A stretch of DNA of 46,008 bases. It comes from Alphaproteobacteria bacterium (GTDB taxonomy: Bacteria > Pseudomonadota > Alphaproteobacteria > Elsterales > Elsteraceae). The stretch covers positions 1-46,008 of the forward strand of contig RDXE01000055.1 of assembly GCA_004292755.1 (NCBI GenBank). The letters run 5' to 3'. Made by a program: the position numbers and the translations under genes. Positions 8,172 through 17,357 of the stretch are shown piece after piece. Positions within the stretch are counted from its first letter, which is position 1; each line of letters starts with the position of its first letter. Under the pieces are notes generated by a model. That model searched no databases. It saw only the letters and a list, made by a program, of their open reading frames with translations, and was not told the DNA's origin.

Positions 8172-8236
8172 AGCGACCTTCCGCGCCGAATAGTCTCGTG
8201 TCGTCACGATAGCCCGCGGCGCGCCAGGGGGAAGCG

Positions 8237-9766
8237 ATGAATCCAGTGGAATGGCTGCGGCGCTGGGCGGCGCTGGATGGCGCGGCACCGGCCCTGCTGC
8301 TGGGCGATCGCGTGATCGAGACCCGTGCCAGCTTGCTGGGCCAGATGGCACGTCTTGCCGGTGGCTTGCAGGGTCTGGGCGTCGGGCCTGGCGCCCCGCT
8401 GGCAGTGGTGATGCCGAATCGACCCGACTATCTCGTGGCGCTGGGGGCGGCCTGGATGCTGGGGGCACCCGTGGTGCCTGTGAACACCAAGCTGCATGGG
8501 CGGGAGGTCGCCTATATCCTGGACCATGCCGAGGCCGTTGTCGCCTTGGTCGCGGAGCCGGAGGCCATCGCCCGTCACACCAGCGGCTGTTGTCGGCTGG
8601 TGGAGGTGGGTGGCGCGGAACACCGCAGCCTTCTGGCGGCTGATCCCGTCGCAGCCATCGCGCCGCTGGATCGGGACAGCTTGGCCTGGCTGTTCTACAC
8701 CTCCGGCACCACGGGGCGACCCAAGGGGGTGATGATCAGTGCTGGCAATCTGCTGGCGATGACGCTCGCCTACCTCGCTGATGTTGATCAACCTGGGGAG
8801 GAGGCAGCCCATCTCTATGCTGCACCCATGTCCCACGGCGCCGGGCTCTATGCGCTGGTGCATCTGTTGCGCGGTGGCCGCCATCTGCTGCCGGAAAGCG
8901 GTGGGTTTGAACCTGCCGAGATTCTGCACCTGGGTCGCACGGTTGGGCGCGTCTCCCTATTCGCGGCCCCAACCATGGTGCGCCGACTGGTCGATGCAGT
9001 GGTGGCCGGTGCAGGCGATGGTCAGGGCCTGGACACCATCATCTATGGCGGTGGGCCCATGTATCTGGCGGACATTGAGGCAGCCGTGGCCGCCATCGGG
9101 CCGCGCTTTGTGCAGATTTATGGCCAGGGCGAATGCCCGATGACCATCACAGCATTGTCGCGTCGACTGATTGCCGATCGCAGCCATCCGCGCTGGCGTC
9201 AGCGCCTGGTTTCGGTTGGTCAGGCCCAGGCCCCCGTTACGCTGCGCATCGCGGACCCCGAGGGCAGGTCCCTGGGGACCGGTGACGCTGGAGAGATTCT
9301 GGTGCGCGGCGCACCAGTGATGCTTGGCTATTGGCGCGATCCAGCCGCCACGGCCCGCACGCTGCGCGACGGCTGGCTGTGGACCGGCGATGTTGGAACC
9401 ATTGACGAGGAGGGGTTCCTAACTCTGATTGACCGCTCCAAGGATGTGATCATCTCCGGCGGCTCCAATATCTATCCCCGTGAAGTGGAGGAGGTGTTGT
9501 TGCAGCACCCCGCCGTGGCCGAGGTTGCCGTGGTCGGTCACCCCGATCCGGAATGGGGGGAGGTCACCGTGGCAATTCTGGTGCCGCGGCCTGGTCATAC
9601 CGTGTCAGTGGCGGAACTGGATGCTCTGTGTCTGGATCACATCGCCCGCTTCAAGCGCCCCAAACACTATCACGTGGTGGCCAGCCTGCCGAAGAACCAC
9701 TATGGCAAAGTGCTGAAAACTGACCTACGCCGCCTCTTGACTGACCCGGAGCCGTCCACCTCATGA
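8237..9766 (+). CDS. Acyl-CoA synthetase (AMP-forming)
   Basis: 509 aa, full length for the ANL superfamily. Activates a carboxylic acid to acyl-AMP and then acyl-CoA. Seen: the P-loop-like FYTSGTTGRPKGVM near residue 155, YGQGECPM near 295, WTGDVGTIDEEGFL near 385, the hinge DRSKDVIISGGSNIYPREVEEVL, and the C-terminal KNHYGKVLKTDLR with the catalytic lysine. The chain length of the acid cannot be read off; the context suggests an aryl or medium-chain acid. The ATG is preceded by GGGGAAG. The stop overlaps the thioesterase start by 4 bases, so the pair is co-translated. Confidence 0.88.
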   Translation: MNPVEWLRRWAALDGAAPALLLGDRVIETRASLLGQMARLAGGLQGLGVGPGAPLAVVMPNRPDYLVALGAAWMLGAPVVPVNTKLHGREVAYILDHAEAVVALVAEPEAIARHTSGCCRLVEVGGAEHRSLLAADPVAAIAPLDRDSLAWLFYTSGTTGRPKGVMISAGNLLAMTLAYLADVDQPGEEAAHLYAAPMSHGAGLYALVHLLRGGRHLLPESGGFEPAEILHLGRTVGRVSLFAAPTMVRRLVDAVVAGAGDGQGLDTIIYGGGPMYLADIEAAVAAIGPRFVQIYGQGECPMTITALSRRLIADRSHPRWRQRLVSVGQAQAPVTLRIADPEGRSLGTGDAGEILVRGAPVMLGYWRDPAATARTLRDGWLWTGDVGTIDEEGFLTLIDRSKDVIISGGSNIYPREVEEVLLQHPAVAEVAVVGHPDPEWGEVTVAILVPRPGHTVSVAELDALCLDHIARFKRPKHYHVVASLPKNHYGKVLKTDLRRLLTDPEPSTS

Positions 9767-10179
9767 CTGACAGTGCCACCCTTGCCCGCGTGTTTGCCAG
9801 TTTCCAAACCAGCCCCGCCATTGCCTCACTGGCCCTGTTTGATGTGGCGATGGAGCCGGACGGTGCCGTGCGCGCCTCCATGCCGCTTGGTGCCCAGCAG
9901 GAGCGCTTTCCCGGCTCCAACCAGTTTCATGGTGGTCCAGTGGCGGCCCTGATCGATACCATCGGCGATCTTGCGGTTGCCGTTGCCGTCGACGGGCCAG
10001 TACCAACGGTCAATCTGCGCATCGATTATCTGAAACCCGCCCTTGCCCCCCACCTGACCGCCAGCGCGCGCGTGCGCCGCTTGGGCAAGTCCCTCGCCGT
10101 CACCGACATTGAGGTGACCGACGCCACCGGCGCGCTGGTTGCCCTTGGCCGCGGCACTTATTCCACGCGGGTTGGTTAG
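9763..10179 (+). CDS. PaaI-family acyl-CoA thioesterase
   Basis: 138 aa, hotdog fold. NQFHGGPVAALIDTIGDLAVAVAV is the family core (the usual HGG loop followed by the long helix), then PTVNLRIDYLKPA and a C-terminal strand with GTYSTRVG. Such enzymes hydrolyse acyl-CoA and rescue trapped CoA. The 4-base ATGA overlap with the acyl-CoA ligase gene implies that the two act on the same acyl chain. It ends 20 bases from the convergent DNA ligase gene. Confidence 0.85.
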   Translation: MTDSATLARVFASFQTSPAIASLALFDVAMEPDGAVRASMPLGAQQERFPGSNQFHGGPVAALIDTIGDLAVAVAVDGPVPTVNLRIDYLKPALAPHLTASARVRRLGKSLAVTDIEVTDATGALVALGRGTYSTRVG

Positions 10180-10199
10180 CCAGCACCACACGACCTTCC

Positions 10200-11804
10200 T
10201 TATCCGACCAGTGCCGCAAGGGTTGAGACTTGGTCGGCCTCGGCTGCTGGTTTGTCCCAGCGGATGCGAGCGATGCGGGGGAAGCGCAGCGCCAGACCGG
10301 AGCGATGGCGGGGGGAGGGGTGAACGCTGTCGAACGCCACCTCGAACACCAGGGCCGGGCTGACCTCGCGCACGGGTCCAAAGCGGTTGGTGGTGTTGTC
10401 GCGCACGAAGCGGTCGATGCGCTGCAGTTCGACGTCGGTGAAGCCGGAATAGGCTTTGCCGACGGGCACCAGCGTTCCGTCCTGCCAGCAGCCGAAGGTG
10501 TAGTCGCTGTAGAAACTTGACCGTTTGCCGTGCCCGCGCTGGGCATACATCAGCACGGCATCAATGGTCAGCGCGCCGCGCTTCCATTTAAACCAGGGTC
10601 CCTTCGGTCGACCGGCCAGGTACGGGCTATCGCGACGCTTCAGCATCACGCCTTCGATGGCGCCGTTGGTGCTGCGTCCAGCCTCTTGGCGCAGCAGGTC
10701 CAGTTGCTCCCAGCTGTCGAAGGCGACAAGGTGAGAGAGGTCGATCCGCTCCAGCTGATGGTGGGCGTGCCATGCCTCCAGGGCAGCCCGTCGCTGCTGC
10801 CAGGGCTGGGCGCGCAAGTCTTCGCCCCCGATCACCAGCAGGTCATAGGCGCGCACGAATACGGGATAAGCTGCCTGCAGGCGAGCCGACACGGTTTTGC
10901 GGTTCAAACGCTGCTGCAGATCATTGAAGGACCGCACGCTCCAGCCTGCGGGGCCAAGGTCCCCCACGAGCAATTCGCCATCCAGCACGCCATCAAAGGG
11001 AACGCGCGCCGAGTCGAGACTGGACAGCAAGTCTGGCACTGCGGCGCTGATGTCGTCTCCGGTGCGGGAATACACTCGCCGCTGGGCTCCGCGTCCAACG
11101 ATTTGGACGCGGATGCCGTCCCACTTCCACTCAGCGGCATAGTGCGAGGGGGTGAGCGCCGCAAGGTCCGCTTCCTCCAGCGGTTGTGCCAGCATGACCG
11201 GGCGGAAGCTTGGATGGTCCTCAGCGGTCGGGCGGCTGCCCTGGCCGTCCAGCCAGTGGAACAGCGCCAGGTAGGGCGGCGTCAGGCTGTGCCACACTTC
11301 TTCGATGTCAGCCACGGGCCGCTCGGCCCAATCCGCCACGGCTTGGCGGGCTAACCGGGCCGATACGCCGACCCGCAACCCGCCGGTGATCAGCTTCAGC
11401 AACGCCCAGCGGCCTGTCGCATCGAGAGCATCCAGCCAGGTGGAGAGCAACCTCGGCACCTCGGTGCGGCTGGCAGCAGCGAGGCGCTCGATCACCTCCG
11501 GCAGGTCTGGTACCGGCCCGCCATCGCCGGGTGGGGCGGGCCAGGCCAGGGCCACAGTCTCCGCCAGATCGCCGACGAAGTCATACGACAGCCGGAACAA
11601 CTCCGGGTCCATGCGTTCGGCGATCAAAGCGCGCACCAGCGCGGGCTTGGCGGCGGGCAACGCCACCTCCCCCGTCAGTGCCGCCAGAGCCCACCCGCGT
11701 GCGGGGTCGGGCACCGTCGCCAAATGCTCCCGCAGCAACGCCAGCTTGACCGTCCGCTGCGGCGCGTAGAGCAATCCGTCCAACAAAGCCGCGAAGCGTT
11801 GCAT
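10200..11804 (-). CDS. ATP-dependent DNA ligase (ligase-associated repair type)
   Basis: 534 aa from the ATG at 11802-11804. Layout: an N-terminal helical DNA-binding domain (about 1-190), an adenylation domain whose motif I is EWKWDGIRVQ (lysine about 209 receives AMP), then LDGELLV, an IEGVMLKRRDSPY segment (motif IV) and KWKRGALTIDAVL (motif V), and an OB domain near the C-terminus. This is the stand-alone bacterial ligase that travels with a metallo-beta-lactamase exonuclease, an Lhr-type helicase and the phosphoesterase PdeM. Here the exonuclease lies upstream on the same strand across a 479-bp gap, while the helicase and PdeM genes are not in the window. Confidence 0.88.
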   Translation of the reverse strand: MQRFAALLDGLLYAPQRTVKLALLREHLATVPDPARGWALAALTGEVALPAAKPALVRALIAERMDPELFRLSYDFVGDLAETVALAWPAPPGDGGPVPDLPEVIERLAAASRTEVPRLLSTWLDALDATGRWALLKLITGGLRVGVSARLARQAVADWAERPVADIEEVWHSLTPPYLALFHWLDGQGSRPTAEDHPSFRPVMLAQPLEEADLAALTPSHYAAEWKWDGIRVQIVGRGAQRRVYSRTGDDISAAVPDLLSSLDSARVPFDGVLDGELLVGDLGPAGWSVRSFNDLQQRLNRKTVSARLQAAYPVFVRAYDLLVIGGEDLRAQPWQQRRAALEAWHAHHQLERIDLSHLVAFDSWEQLDLLRQEAGRSTNGAIEGVMLKRRDSPYLAGRPKGPWFKWKRGALTIDAVLMYAQRGHGKRSSFYSDYTFGCWQDGTLVPVGKAYSGFTDVELQRIDRFVRDNTTNRFGPVREVSPALVFEVAFDSVHPSPRHRSGLALRFPRIARIRWDKPAAEADQVSTLAALVG

Positions 11805-12283
11805 GGTTAGGGTCTCGTTACCGGGATTGATCGAGGTAAAGCAGAGGGATCGCACGCACCGTCGAATATGACCTCATGCAGCCAGTGTCATGTGCTTGGC
11901 GTCGCTCGTCATCCATCGTCCCATTCACAACAGATGTGGTTGCCGTTCTCCCACCTTGGGAAGCATTCGTCAGAGGCAGACCAGTTACCAGAGCCGACTT
12001 GAGCGCTGGATGAACGACGTCACCCTGTTCGGTTGGATCGCATGCCATCGCCATGTTCTGGATACAGAACCGCATTCGACCTCCTCTGGTTCACCCTCGA
12101 CGACTAGACTTCGATCCCTCTGCCAGACAACCCCGCTCCGCGTATTCGGATCCGTGCCACTGGTGTGCAGGGTGCAGTCACCAAGCTGCTCACACTTAGC
12201 CCTGATCTCAATGGTCGCGCTTTGAGACAGGATCGTGGCTGGGCAGACCAAGCGGTTCGGTCAGTCGCGTGCGCAATCCCCCC
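11805..12283. other. 479-bp gap without a convincing gene
   Basis: Sits between the ligase and exonuclease genes, which normally lie close together. Composition is visibly less GC-rich than the flanks. Frames of 85-111 codons exist on both strands, but none shows a recognisable motif, a ribosome binding site or the local codon pattern. It may be a decayed insertion; no terminal repeats were found. Confidence 0.4.
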
Positions 12284-13321
12284 TTAACTTCCCTCCAACT
12301 CCCGGCCAATCAAGGCCAGCGCACGGGCTTGCTGGCCGGTGGACTGCAACTGGTGAACCAGCGCCTCCTCAGCCCCATGGGTGACCCAGACTTCGCCGGG
12401 GGCGATGTCGGCGATGGTGGTGAGCAGTTCGTCCCAGTCGGCATGGTCGGAGATCACCAGGGGCCGTTCGACACCGCGTTGCTTGGCGCGTTGACGCACG
12501 CGCATCCAGCCAGAGGCGAGGCACACCACCGGGTCCGGCAAGCGCCGGGCCCACCGGTCGGCTATGGCGGAGGGTGGAGCCAGCACTATGGCACCCGCCA
12601 TGGCGGACTTGGCCGCCACAGTCGCGGGGAGCAGGGGGCCAAGGTCCACCCCGTGTGCTTGATACAGGTCGCACAGGCTTTGTAGCGCGCCGTGGACGAA
12701 GATGGGCCGATCCCAACCAGCGCGTCGCAACTCGCAAATCACCCGCTGGCATTTGCCCAGCGCGTAGACACCCACCACATGGGCGCGTTCCGGCTGACGG
12801 GCAACGGACGCGAGCAGCGTCGCGATCTCGCCCGCGATTGGTGGGTGGCGGAACACGGGCAGGCCGAAGGTTGCCTCAGTCACGAACACATCGCAGGCAA
12901 CCGGCTCGAACGGTCGGCAGGTTGGATCAGCGCTTCGTTTGTAGTCGCCAGAGATCACCACCCGCGTCCCACGCCAGGTCAACACCACCTGTGCCGAGCC
13001 AAGGATGTGCCCAGCGGGCACCAACTGCACGCTAACCTCACCGATGGTCACGGGCTCGTGCCAGTGGGGCGTGGTTGCCCCGCCAACCGAGGCTGGACCA
13101 AAGCGCGCCTGCATGATCGCCAGCGTCTCGGCCGAGGTCAGCACCGCCTCGTGCCCTGGTCGGGCGTGATCGGCGTGTCCATGGGTGATCGCCGCGCGCG
13201 CAACAGGGCGGATCGGGTCGATGAACAAGTCAGCCGGCTGGCAGTACAGACCCTCCGGTCGCACCTGCAGCCACGTCTCTGGGTGAGGGGAGGGTCTAGC
13301 CACGACCGTCTTGCCAATCAC
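12284..13321 (-). CDS. Ligase-associated metallo-beta-lactamase exonuclease
   Basis: 345 aa. A beta-CASP-like metallo-beta-lactamase nuclease. Seen: GLYCQPADLFIDPIRPVARAAITHGHADHARPGH at residues about 29-62, holding the zinc motif HGHADH; VISGDYKRSADPT with the bridging Asp near 150; FVTEATFG; and a late SDHADWDELL motif. In the known bacterial cluster this enzyme works with an ATP-dependent ligase and an Lhr helicase in DNA damage repair. The start lies 26 bases inside the end of the upstream oxidoreductase gene, so it is read as the tail of the transporter operon. Confidence 0.85.
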   Translation of the reverse strand: MIGKTVVARPSPHPETWLQVRPEGLYCQPADLFIDPIRPVARAAITHGHADHARPGHEAVLTSAETLAIMQARFGPASVGGATTPHWHEPVTIGEVSVQLVPAGHILGSAQVVLTWRGTRVVISGDYKRSADPTCRPFEPVACDVFVTEATFGLPVFRHPPIAGEIATLLASVARQPERAHVVGVYALGKCQRVICELRRAGWDRPIFVHGALQSLCDLYQAHGVDLGPLLPATVAAKSAMAGAIVLAPPSAIADRWARRLPDPVVCLASGWMRVRQRAKQRGVERPLVISDHADWDELLTTIADIAPGEVWVTHGAEEALVHQLQSTGQQARALALIGRELEGS

Positions 13322-14585
13322 CCAGGGGGAGCAGCAGGCGCGGCAGCAATCGGGCGAGCCAGTGGTGCGGAATATCCTTCAGCGGCGTGAGCGGGATGGG
13401 CGGTGTCCCGTTGGTCGCCAGCCACGCGGCCAGTGCCGCCCCCAGGGCAGTGGCAAGACACAGGCCACGACCGTTGCAGGCGAGTGGGACCAGCACACCG
13501 GGCGCAACCTCTGCCAGACGTGGCACGAGGCCAGGGGTGAGGGCGGCGATACCCGTCCAGGCATACTCCATCGTCAGGCTGTTGGGCGTGAGATCCAGCT
13601 GCACCTCCAACCGCCGCGCCAAGCGCCGGGCGAGGCGGGGGGCGGCGGCGGCTGGCTGCCAACTCGCCATGCCACCGGTGCCAAGCCGCCCATCAGCGGT
13701 CCACCGGGCTGAGAACAAATTGTTGCGGGTGTCCGACAGCGATGGGCTGCCAACCAGCACCCGTGCCCGCACGCTTGCGGGCAGCGGTTGGGTCGCCATC
13801 TGATGCACCAGCAAAGGCACCGTCGCCATCACACCGGGGCCAGAGGCGGCATTGGTTGCCCACACCACGCGGTCAGCCTGAACCGTGCCCCGTGGGGTGG
13901 CTAAGTGCCATCGCGAATCCTGGCGCAGAACAGTCGTCACCTCCGTGGCTGGTGCAATCTCTACCCCTGCAGCCATAGCGGCGCGGGCCAAGCCGCGGAC
14001 ATAGCTCAAGGGATTGAGGTGACCCCCGGTTGGATCAAACAGGGCTCCGGCGAATTGACGCGAGCCGATGGTGGCGGCCGTCTGATCGCCATCCCACAGG
14101 GCCACAGGCTGGCCCAGTGCTTGCCATTGACGCACCCGCTCCGCAACTGCGGGCAGACGCGAAGGGCGATGGGCTGGGTTGATCCAGCCCGTTGCGCTGG
14201 CATCGCAGGCGATTTGGTGCTGCGCGATCAAGGACCAGATCAGCGACCCGCCGGAGCCGACCAGGTGGGCCAGCCGGTCGCCTGCTGCAGCACCATACAC
14301 CCGGCGCACATCAGCGGGCATCAACCGGGGCAGGGAGGGCACGACCAAGCCGCCATTGCGGCCCGAGGCGCCATCGCCGATGGCGCCCCGCTCCAGCACC
14401 ACCACGTGACAGCCGCGTTGGGCGAGGTGCAGGGCGAGGCTCAGGCCGAAGACCCCGGCTCCAATCACCGCGACATCGACATGGACCGGCCCTTGAAGCG
14501 GCTGTGTTTCAGGGGCTGGTGCGGCCGTCGCAGCCCACAGCGAGCCCTGGGGAGTCCCCCAGGGCTGCCCTGTCTTGGTGCTCAC
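13296..14585 (-). CDS. FAD-dependent oxidoreductase, DAO family
   Basis: 429 aa. The dinucleotide-binding motif VDVAVIGAGVFGLSLALHLAQRG lies near residues 33-55, followed by VVVLERGAIGDGASGRNGG, typical of D-amino-acid-oxidase-like flavoenzymes (gamma-glutamylputrescine, glycine and sarcosine oxidases). The C-terminal half carries YAWTGIAALTPGLVPRLAEV and the FAD-contacting CNGRGLCLATALG. Start: GTG at 14583-14585, sharing 4 bases (GTGA) with the stop of the binding-protein gene. Together with the transporter it suggests uptake and oxidation of an amine or amino acid; the substrate is unknown. Confidence 0.85.
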   Translation of the reverse strand: MSTKTGQPWGTPQGSLWAATAAPAPETQPLQGPVHVDVAVIGAGVFGLSLALHLAQRGCHVVVLERGAIGDGASGRNGGLVVPSLPRLMPADVRRVYGAAAGDRLAHLVGSGGSLIWSLIAQHQIACDASATGWINPAHRPSRLPAVAERVRQWQALGQPVALWDGDQTAATIGSRQFAGALFDPTGGHLNPLSYVRGLARAAMAAGVEIAPATEVTTVLRQDSRWHLATPRGTVQADRVVWATNAASGPGVMATVPLLVHQMATQPLPASVRARVLVGSPSLSDTRNNLFSARWTADGRLGTGGMASWQPAAAAPRLARRLARRLEVQLDLTPNSLTMEYAWTGIAALTPGLVPRLAEVAPGVLVPLACNGRGLCLATALGAALAAWLATNGTPPIPLTPLKDIPHHWLARLLPRLLLPLGDWQDGRG

Positions 14586-15850
14586 CGCAGGCGGCCTTGC
14601 ACCTCCCGCACTTCTTCAACCGACATCTGGCCGACTGTGGCGATCTCGCCATTGCGGATCGCCCACTTACGGAATGGGCCGGTGATATCGCCGTTCTGGT
14701 CGAATTGCACCGGGCCAATCACACCTTCGTAGCGCACTGGCTTGCCCGCGGCGATCAACTCCAGCGCCTTGCGGATGCCAGCCTGTCCGGCGTGGATCAC
14801 TTCGCCCTGTGGGTCCAACACCTTGCGGATGCTGTCACGGATGGCGGCGGCTTCGAACTTGCCCGCATGGGCGATGGCGAGGCCCAGGATCATGGTCGCA
14901 TCGAACGCCCGATCGGCCGCCGGCGCCTGAGCGTTGAAGGTTGGACCCGCGAAGGCATTGTACTGCTCAGCAAAGTAGGTGCTGGACGCCGTTGGCGTGG
15001 TGCCGCTGGAGGTGCCGATGGCGGCATTCAGGAATTGCGGACCGACATCGCGGATGAAGGAGGCATCGTTCATGCCGTCATTCAACAAAAAGCGCTGCAC
15101 ACCCCCTTGTTGTACCCATGTGCGCGCGATCGAAGTGCCGTCACCGGGATAGGAGACCAGATATAGCGCATCTGGGTTGCCGCGGTTGGCGCGGGTCACC
15201 TCAGGCGCGTAGCTGGCCTGCTGGGGCTGATAGGGCACTGTGGTCAGGATGACCCCACCGAGAGCGGTGAAGTAGCGGGAGAATTCCCGCACCATGTTCA
15301 CGCCGAAGTCGTTGTTGACGTGGACAATCGACACGCGCCGGATGCCGCTGTCGAGGGCGTACTTGGCCGCCGCCACACCCTGCAGGGCGTCCGAGGTGAT
15401 GGTGCGAAAGAACCAGCCCTGACTGCGGCCATCCCGGCCCAGCTGGGTCAAGGTGGGTGATGAGGAGGCAGGCGAGATCTGCACCACGCCTGCCGACGCT
15501 GTGACCGAGGTCAAGATCGGGATCGACACCGCAGAAATGATGCCGCCGATGATGGCAGGCACCCGCCGGACGTCGACCAATTGCTTGGCCTGATCGACGG
15601 CGACGGTGCCTTGGCTTTGGCTGTCGCGCAGGTCGACGGCCAATGCGCAGCCTGCAAAGGTGCCCGCGGCATTCAAATCGCGCAGCGCCAGCTCGATAGA
15701 TTTCGACGCGGCCTGACCGAAGCGACCGGCTGGGCCGGTCAACTCCATCACCGAGCCAAAGGTGTGGGTGCAGTTGGCTTGCGCTGCTGCGGGTCCGGCA
15801 CCCAGCACAGCGGCTACCATCGCAGTGAACATCACAGTCGAACGGATCAT
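14582..15850 (-). CDS. Branched-chain amino-acid-type ABC transporter binding protein
   Basis: 422 aa from the ATG at 15848-15850, which has GGAGGGGAG just upstream. A Sec signal peptide (RSTVMFTAMVAAVLGAGPAAAQA) precedes a type I periplasmic fold: FGSVMELTGPAGRFGQAASKSIELALRDLNAAG and later IIGGIISAVSIPILTSVTASAGVVQISPASSSP. This family (LivJ, AmiC-like) binds amino acids, amides, urea and aromatic acids. It lies at the end of the livGFHM genes on the same strand, with a SnoaL-like gene between, and is probably the binding component of that transporter. Confidence 0.88.
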   Translation of the reverse strand: MIRSTVMFTAMVAAVLGAGPAAAQANCTHTFGSVMELTGPAGRFGQAASKSIELALRDLNAAGTFAGCALAVDLRDSQSQGTVAVDQAKQLVDVRRVPAIIGGIISAVSIPILTSVTASAGVVQISPASSSPTLTQLGRDGRSQGWFFRTITSDALQGVAAAKYALDSGIRRVSIVHVNNDFGVNMVREFSRYFTALGGVILTTVPYQPQQASYAPEVTRANRGNPDALYLVSYPGDGTSIARTWVQQGGVQRFLLNDGMNDASFIRDVGPQFLNAAIGTSSGTTPTASSTYFAEQYNAFAGPTFNAQAPAADRAFDATMILGLAIAHAGKFEAAAIRDSIRKVLDPQGEVIHAGQAGIRKALELIAAGKPVRYEGVIGPVQFDQNGDITGPFRKWAIRNGEIATVGQMSVEEVREVQGRLR

Positions 15851-15867
15851 CTGGTCACTCCCCTCCG

Positions 15868-16311
15868 TCAAGACGATCTATGGGTCACCGCAGGATCGGG
15901 AACCCAGGTTTCCTGCAAGTGTCGCCACAGCACCCCCTCCGGTGCAGTGGGATCGGCAGTGAACAGCGCTGTCGACAGTCGGGCCCGCCAGACCCCGCGG
16001 ATGCGCTGGTGTTCCTCGTAGGTCACGGCAACCAGATCGCCAGCGCTCACACGCGGCGCCGCGGCCCGGATTTCAATGAGGAAGGGCTGGTCTGCGTCCC
16101 GGTGGATGCCGTGGGCGGCTGCGAGGCGCGCCAGCAACGGATCGCGCGGCTGCCAGCGCCCCTCGGGATCGATTTGGGTGAAGTCTGGTGCCAGGCTCGC
16201 GGCACAACGCTGAAACACCTCAGGATCGCGCGGCAGGGTGCCGCCCAGCCAGCCTTCAAACAGCTGGTGCAGGGCAATCACCTCGGCCAGCGCTTGGTCA
16301 ATCACAGCCAT
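15868..16311 (-). CDS. SnoaL/DUF4440-like protein
   Basis: 147 aa from the ATG at 16309-16311. The pattern is a short helical start (LAEVIALHQLFEGWLGG), CAASLAPDFTQIDPEGRWQPRDPLLARL, then VTYEEHQRIRGVWRARLSTALF and WRHLQETWV, which fits the cone-shaped nuclear-transport-factor-2 fold of DUF4440/SnoaL proteins. No catalytic residues can be assigned. It is inserted between the permease and binding-protein genes of the transporter operon, so a link to its substrate is likely. Signal peptide not seen, so probably cytosolic. Confidence 0.65.
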   Translation of the reverse strand: MAVIDQALAEVIALHQLFEGWLGGTLPRDPEVFQRCAASLAPDFTQIDPEGRWQPRDPLLARLAAAHGIHRDADQPFLIEIRAAAPRVSAGDLVAVTYEEHQRIRGVWRARLSTALFTADPTAPEGVLWRHLQETWVPDPAVTHRSS

Positions 16312-16343
16312 GGCGGCACTCTGACATGGCAGCAGGGGTGGCG

Positions 16344-17354
16344 TCACCTCGCATCCGGCCCTCCGCTGGCGGGGGTGGAGGACGGCGCGGTAGAGGCTGT
16401 CGCGGTTGCCTGGGTGTGGGGGGAGATTGCACGTTCCTCCCCCATCAAACCGCGGGGGCGGATCAGCAGCACGCCCGCCAACACCACGCCGATCAGCACC
16501 ACTTGCAGGGCAGCGCCGCGCACCTGCAGGTCCGGCGGCAGCAGCGCTTTGACGGTCACGCCAGCGACACTCCACAAGCCCCACACCAGGATGGCACCCA
16601 ACACGGCACCACGATTGTTGCCAGAGCCACCCAGGATCAACATCGCCCACACCTGGAAGGTGACCACGGGCAGAAAGCTCTCCGGCGCGATGAAGCCCAT
16701 GAAGGTGGCGAAGTGGGCCCCCGCCAGCCCCATGATGGCAGACCCCAGGGCGAAAGCGATCAGGCGTTGGGTGCGGACATCCTTGCCCAGGGAGGCAGCC
16801 GCCACTTCATCTTCGCGAATGGCGCGCAGCAACCGGCCCCAGGGACCGCGCACCAGCCGCTCCAACCCCCAGAACACCAAGGCGACTAGCGCCAGCGTCA
16901 GACCCAGATAAAACAGATTGTACTGGGTAGGGGAGGTGAACCAAGCCGCCAGCGGGCGTGGGATCGCCTCGATGCCAAAGGCGCCACCCGTCAACCATTC
17001 CTCGTTCAAGGCAACCAACTGGATGGTGACCGCGATGCCGAAGGTGGTGATCGCGAGATAATCATGGCGCAGCCGCAAGGTGGCCCAGCCGACCCCCAGG
17101 GCCGCGACACCGGCGGCCAGCGTGCCGCCAAGCCAGCCGATCAGCACCGGGAGATCAAAGCCGCCCACTGCTTCGGGCCGGGGTGGGCCGGTCAAGATCG
17201 CCGAGGTATAGGCACCAATCGCAAAAAAGCCCGCCACCCCGACATTGAACAACCCGGTGAAGCCCCATTGCAGGTTCAGCCCAAGGCACAGAACCGCATA
17301 GTTCAACGCCAGGATCAGGAAGAACACGAGGTAGGTGGCAAGATCGAGGGCCAT
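16344..17354 (-). CDS. livM: ABC transporter permease, LivM type
   Basis: 336 aa with about nine hydrophobic segments. The family opening YLVFFLILALNYAVLCLGLNLQWGFTGLFNVGVAGFFAIGAYT near residues 8-50 and the coupling-loop region (RLLRAIREDEVAAASLGKDVRTQRLIAFALGSAIMGLAGA) near 195-235 are clear. Forms the membrane channel with LivH in the inner membrane. Starts 3 bases after the LivH stop. The C-terminus ends in a Ser/Thr/Ala-rich tail (TATASTAPSSTPASGG) beyond the usual family end. Confidence 0.9.
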   Translation of the reverse strand: MALDLATYLVFFLILALNYAVLCLGLNLQWGFTGLFNVGVAGFFAIGAYTSAILTGPPRPEAVGGFDLPVLIGWLGGTLAAGVAALGVGWATLRLRHDYLAITTFGIAVTIQLVALNEEWLTGGAFGIEAIPRPLAAWFTSPTQYNLFYLGLTLALVALVFWGLERLVRGPWGRLLRAIREDEVAAASLGKDVRTQRLIAFALGSAIMGLAGAHFATFMGFIAPESFLPVVTFQVWAMLILGGSGNNRGAVLGAILVWGLWSVAGVTVKALLPPDLQVRGAALQVVLIGVVLAGVLLIRPRGLMGEERAISPHTQATATASTAPSSTPASGGPDAR

Positions 17355-17357
17355 CGC

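Noticed and set aside
11890-12225. Possible gene or transposase remnant between ligase and exonuclease
   Set aside because: No motif, ribosome binding site or terminal repeats; both strands have equally poor frames.
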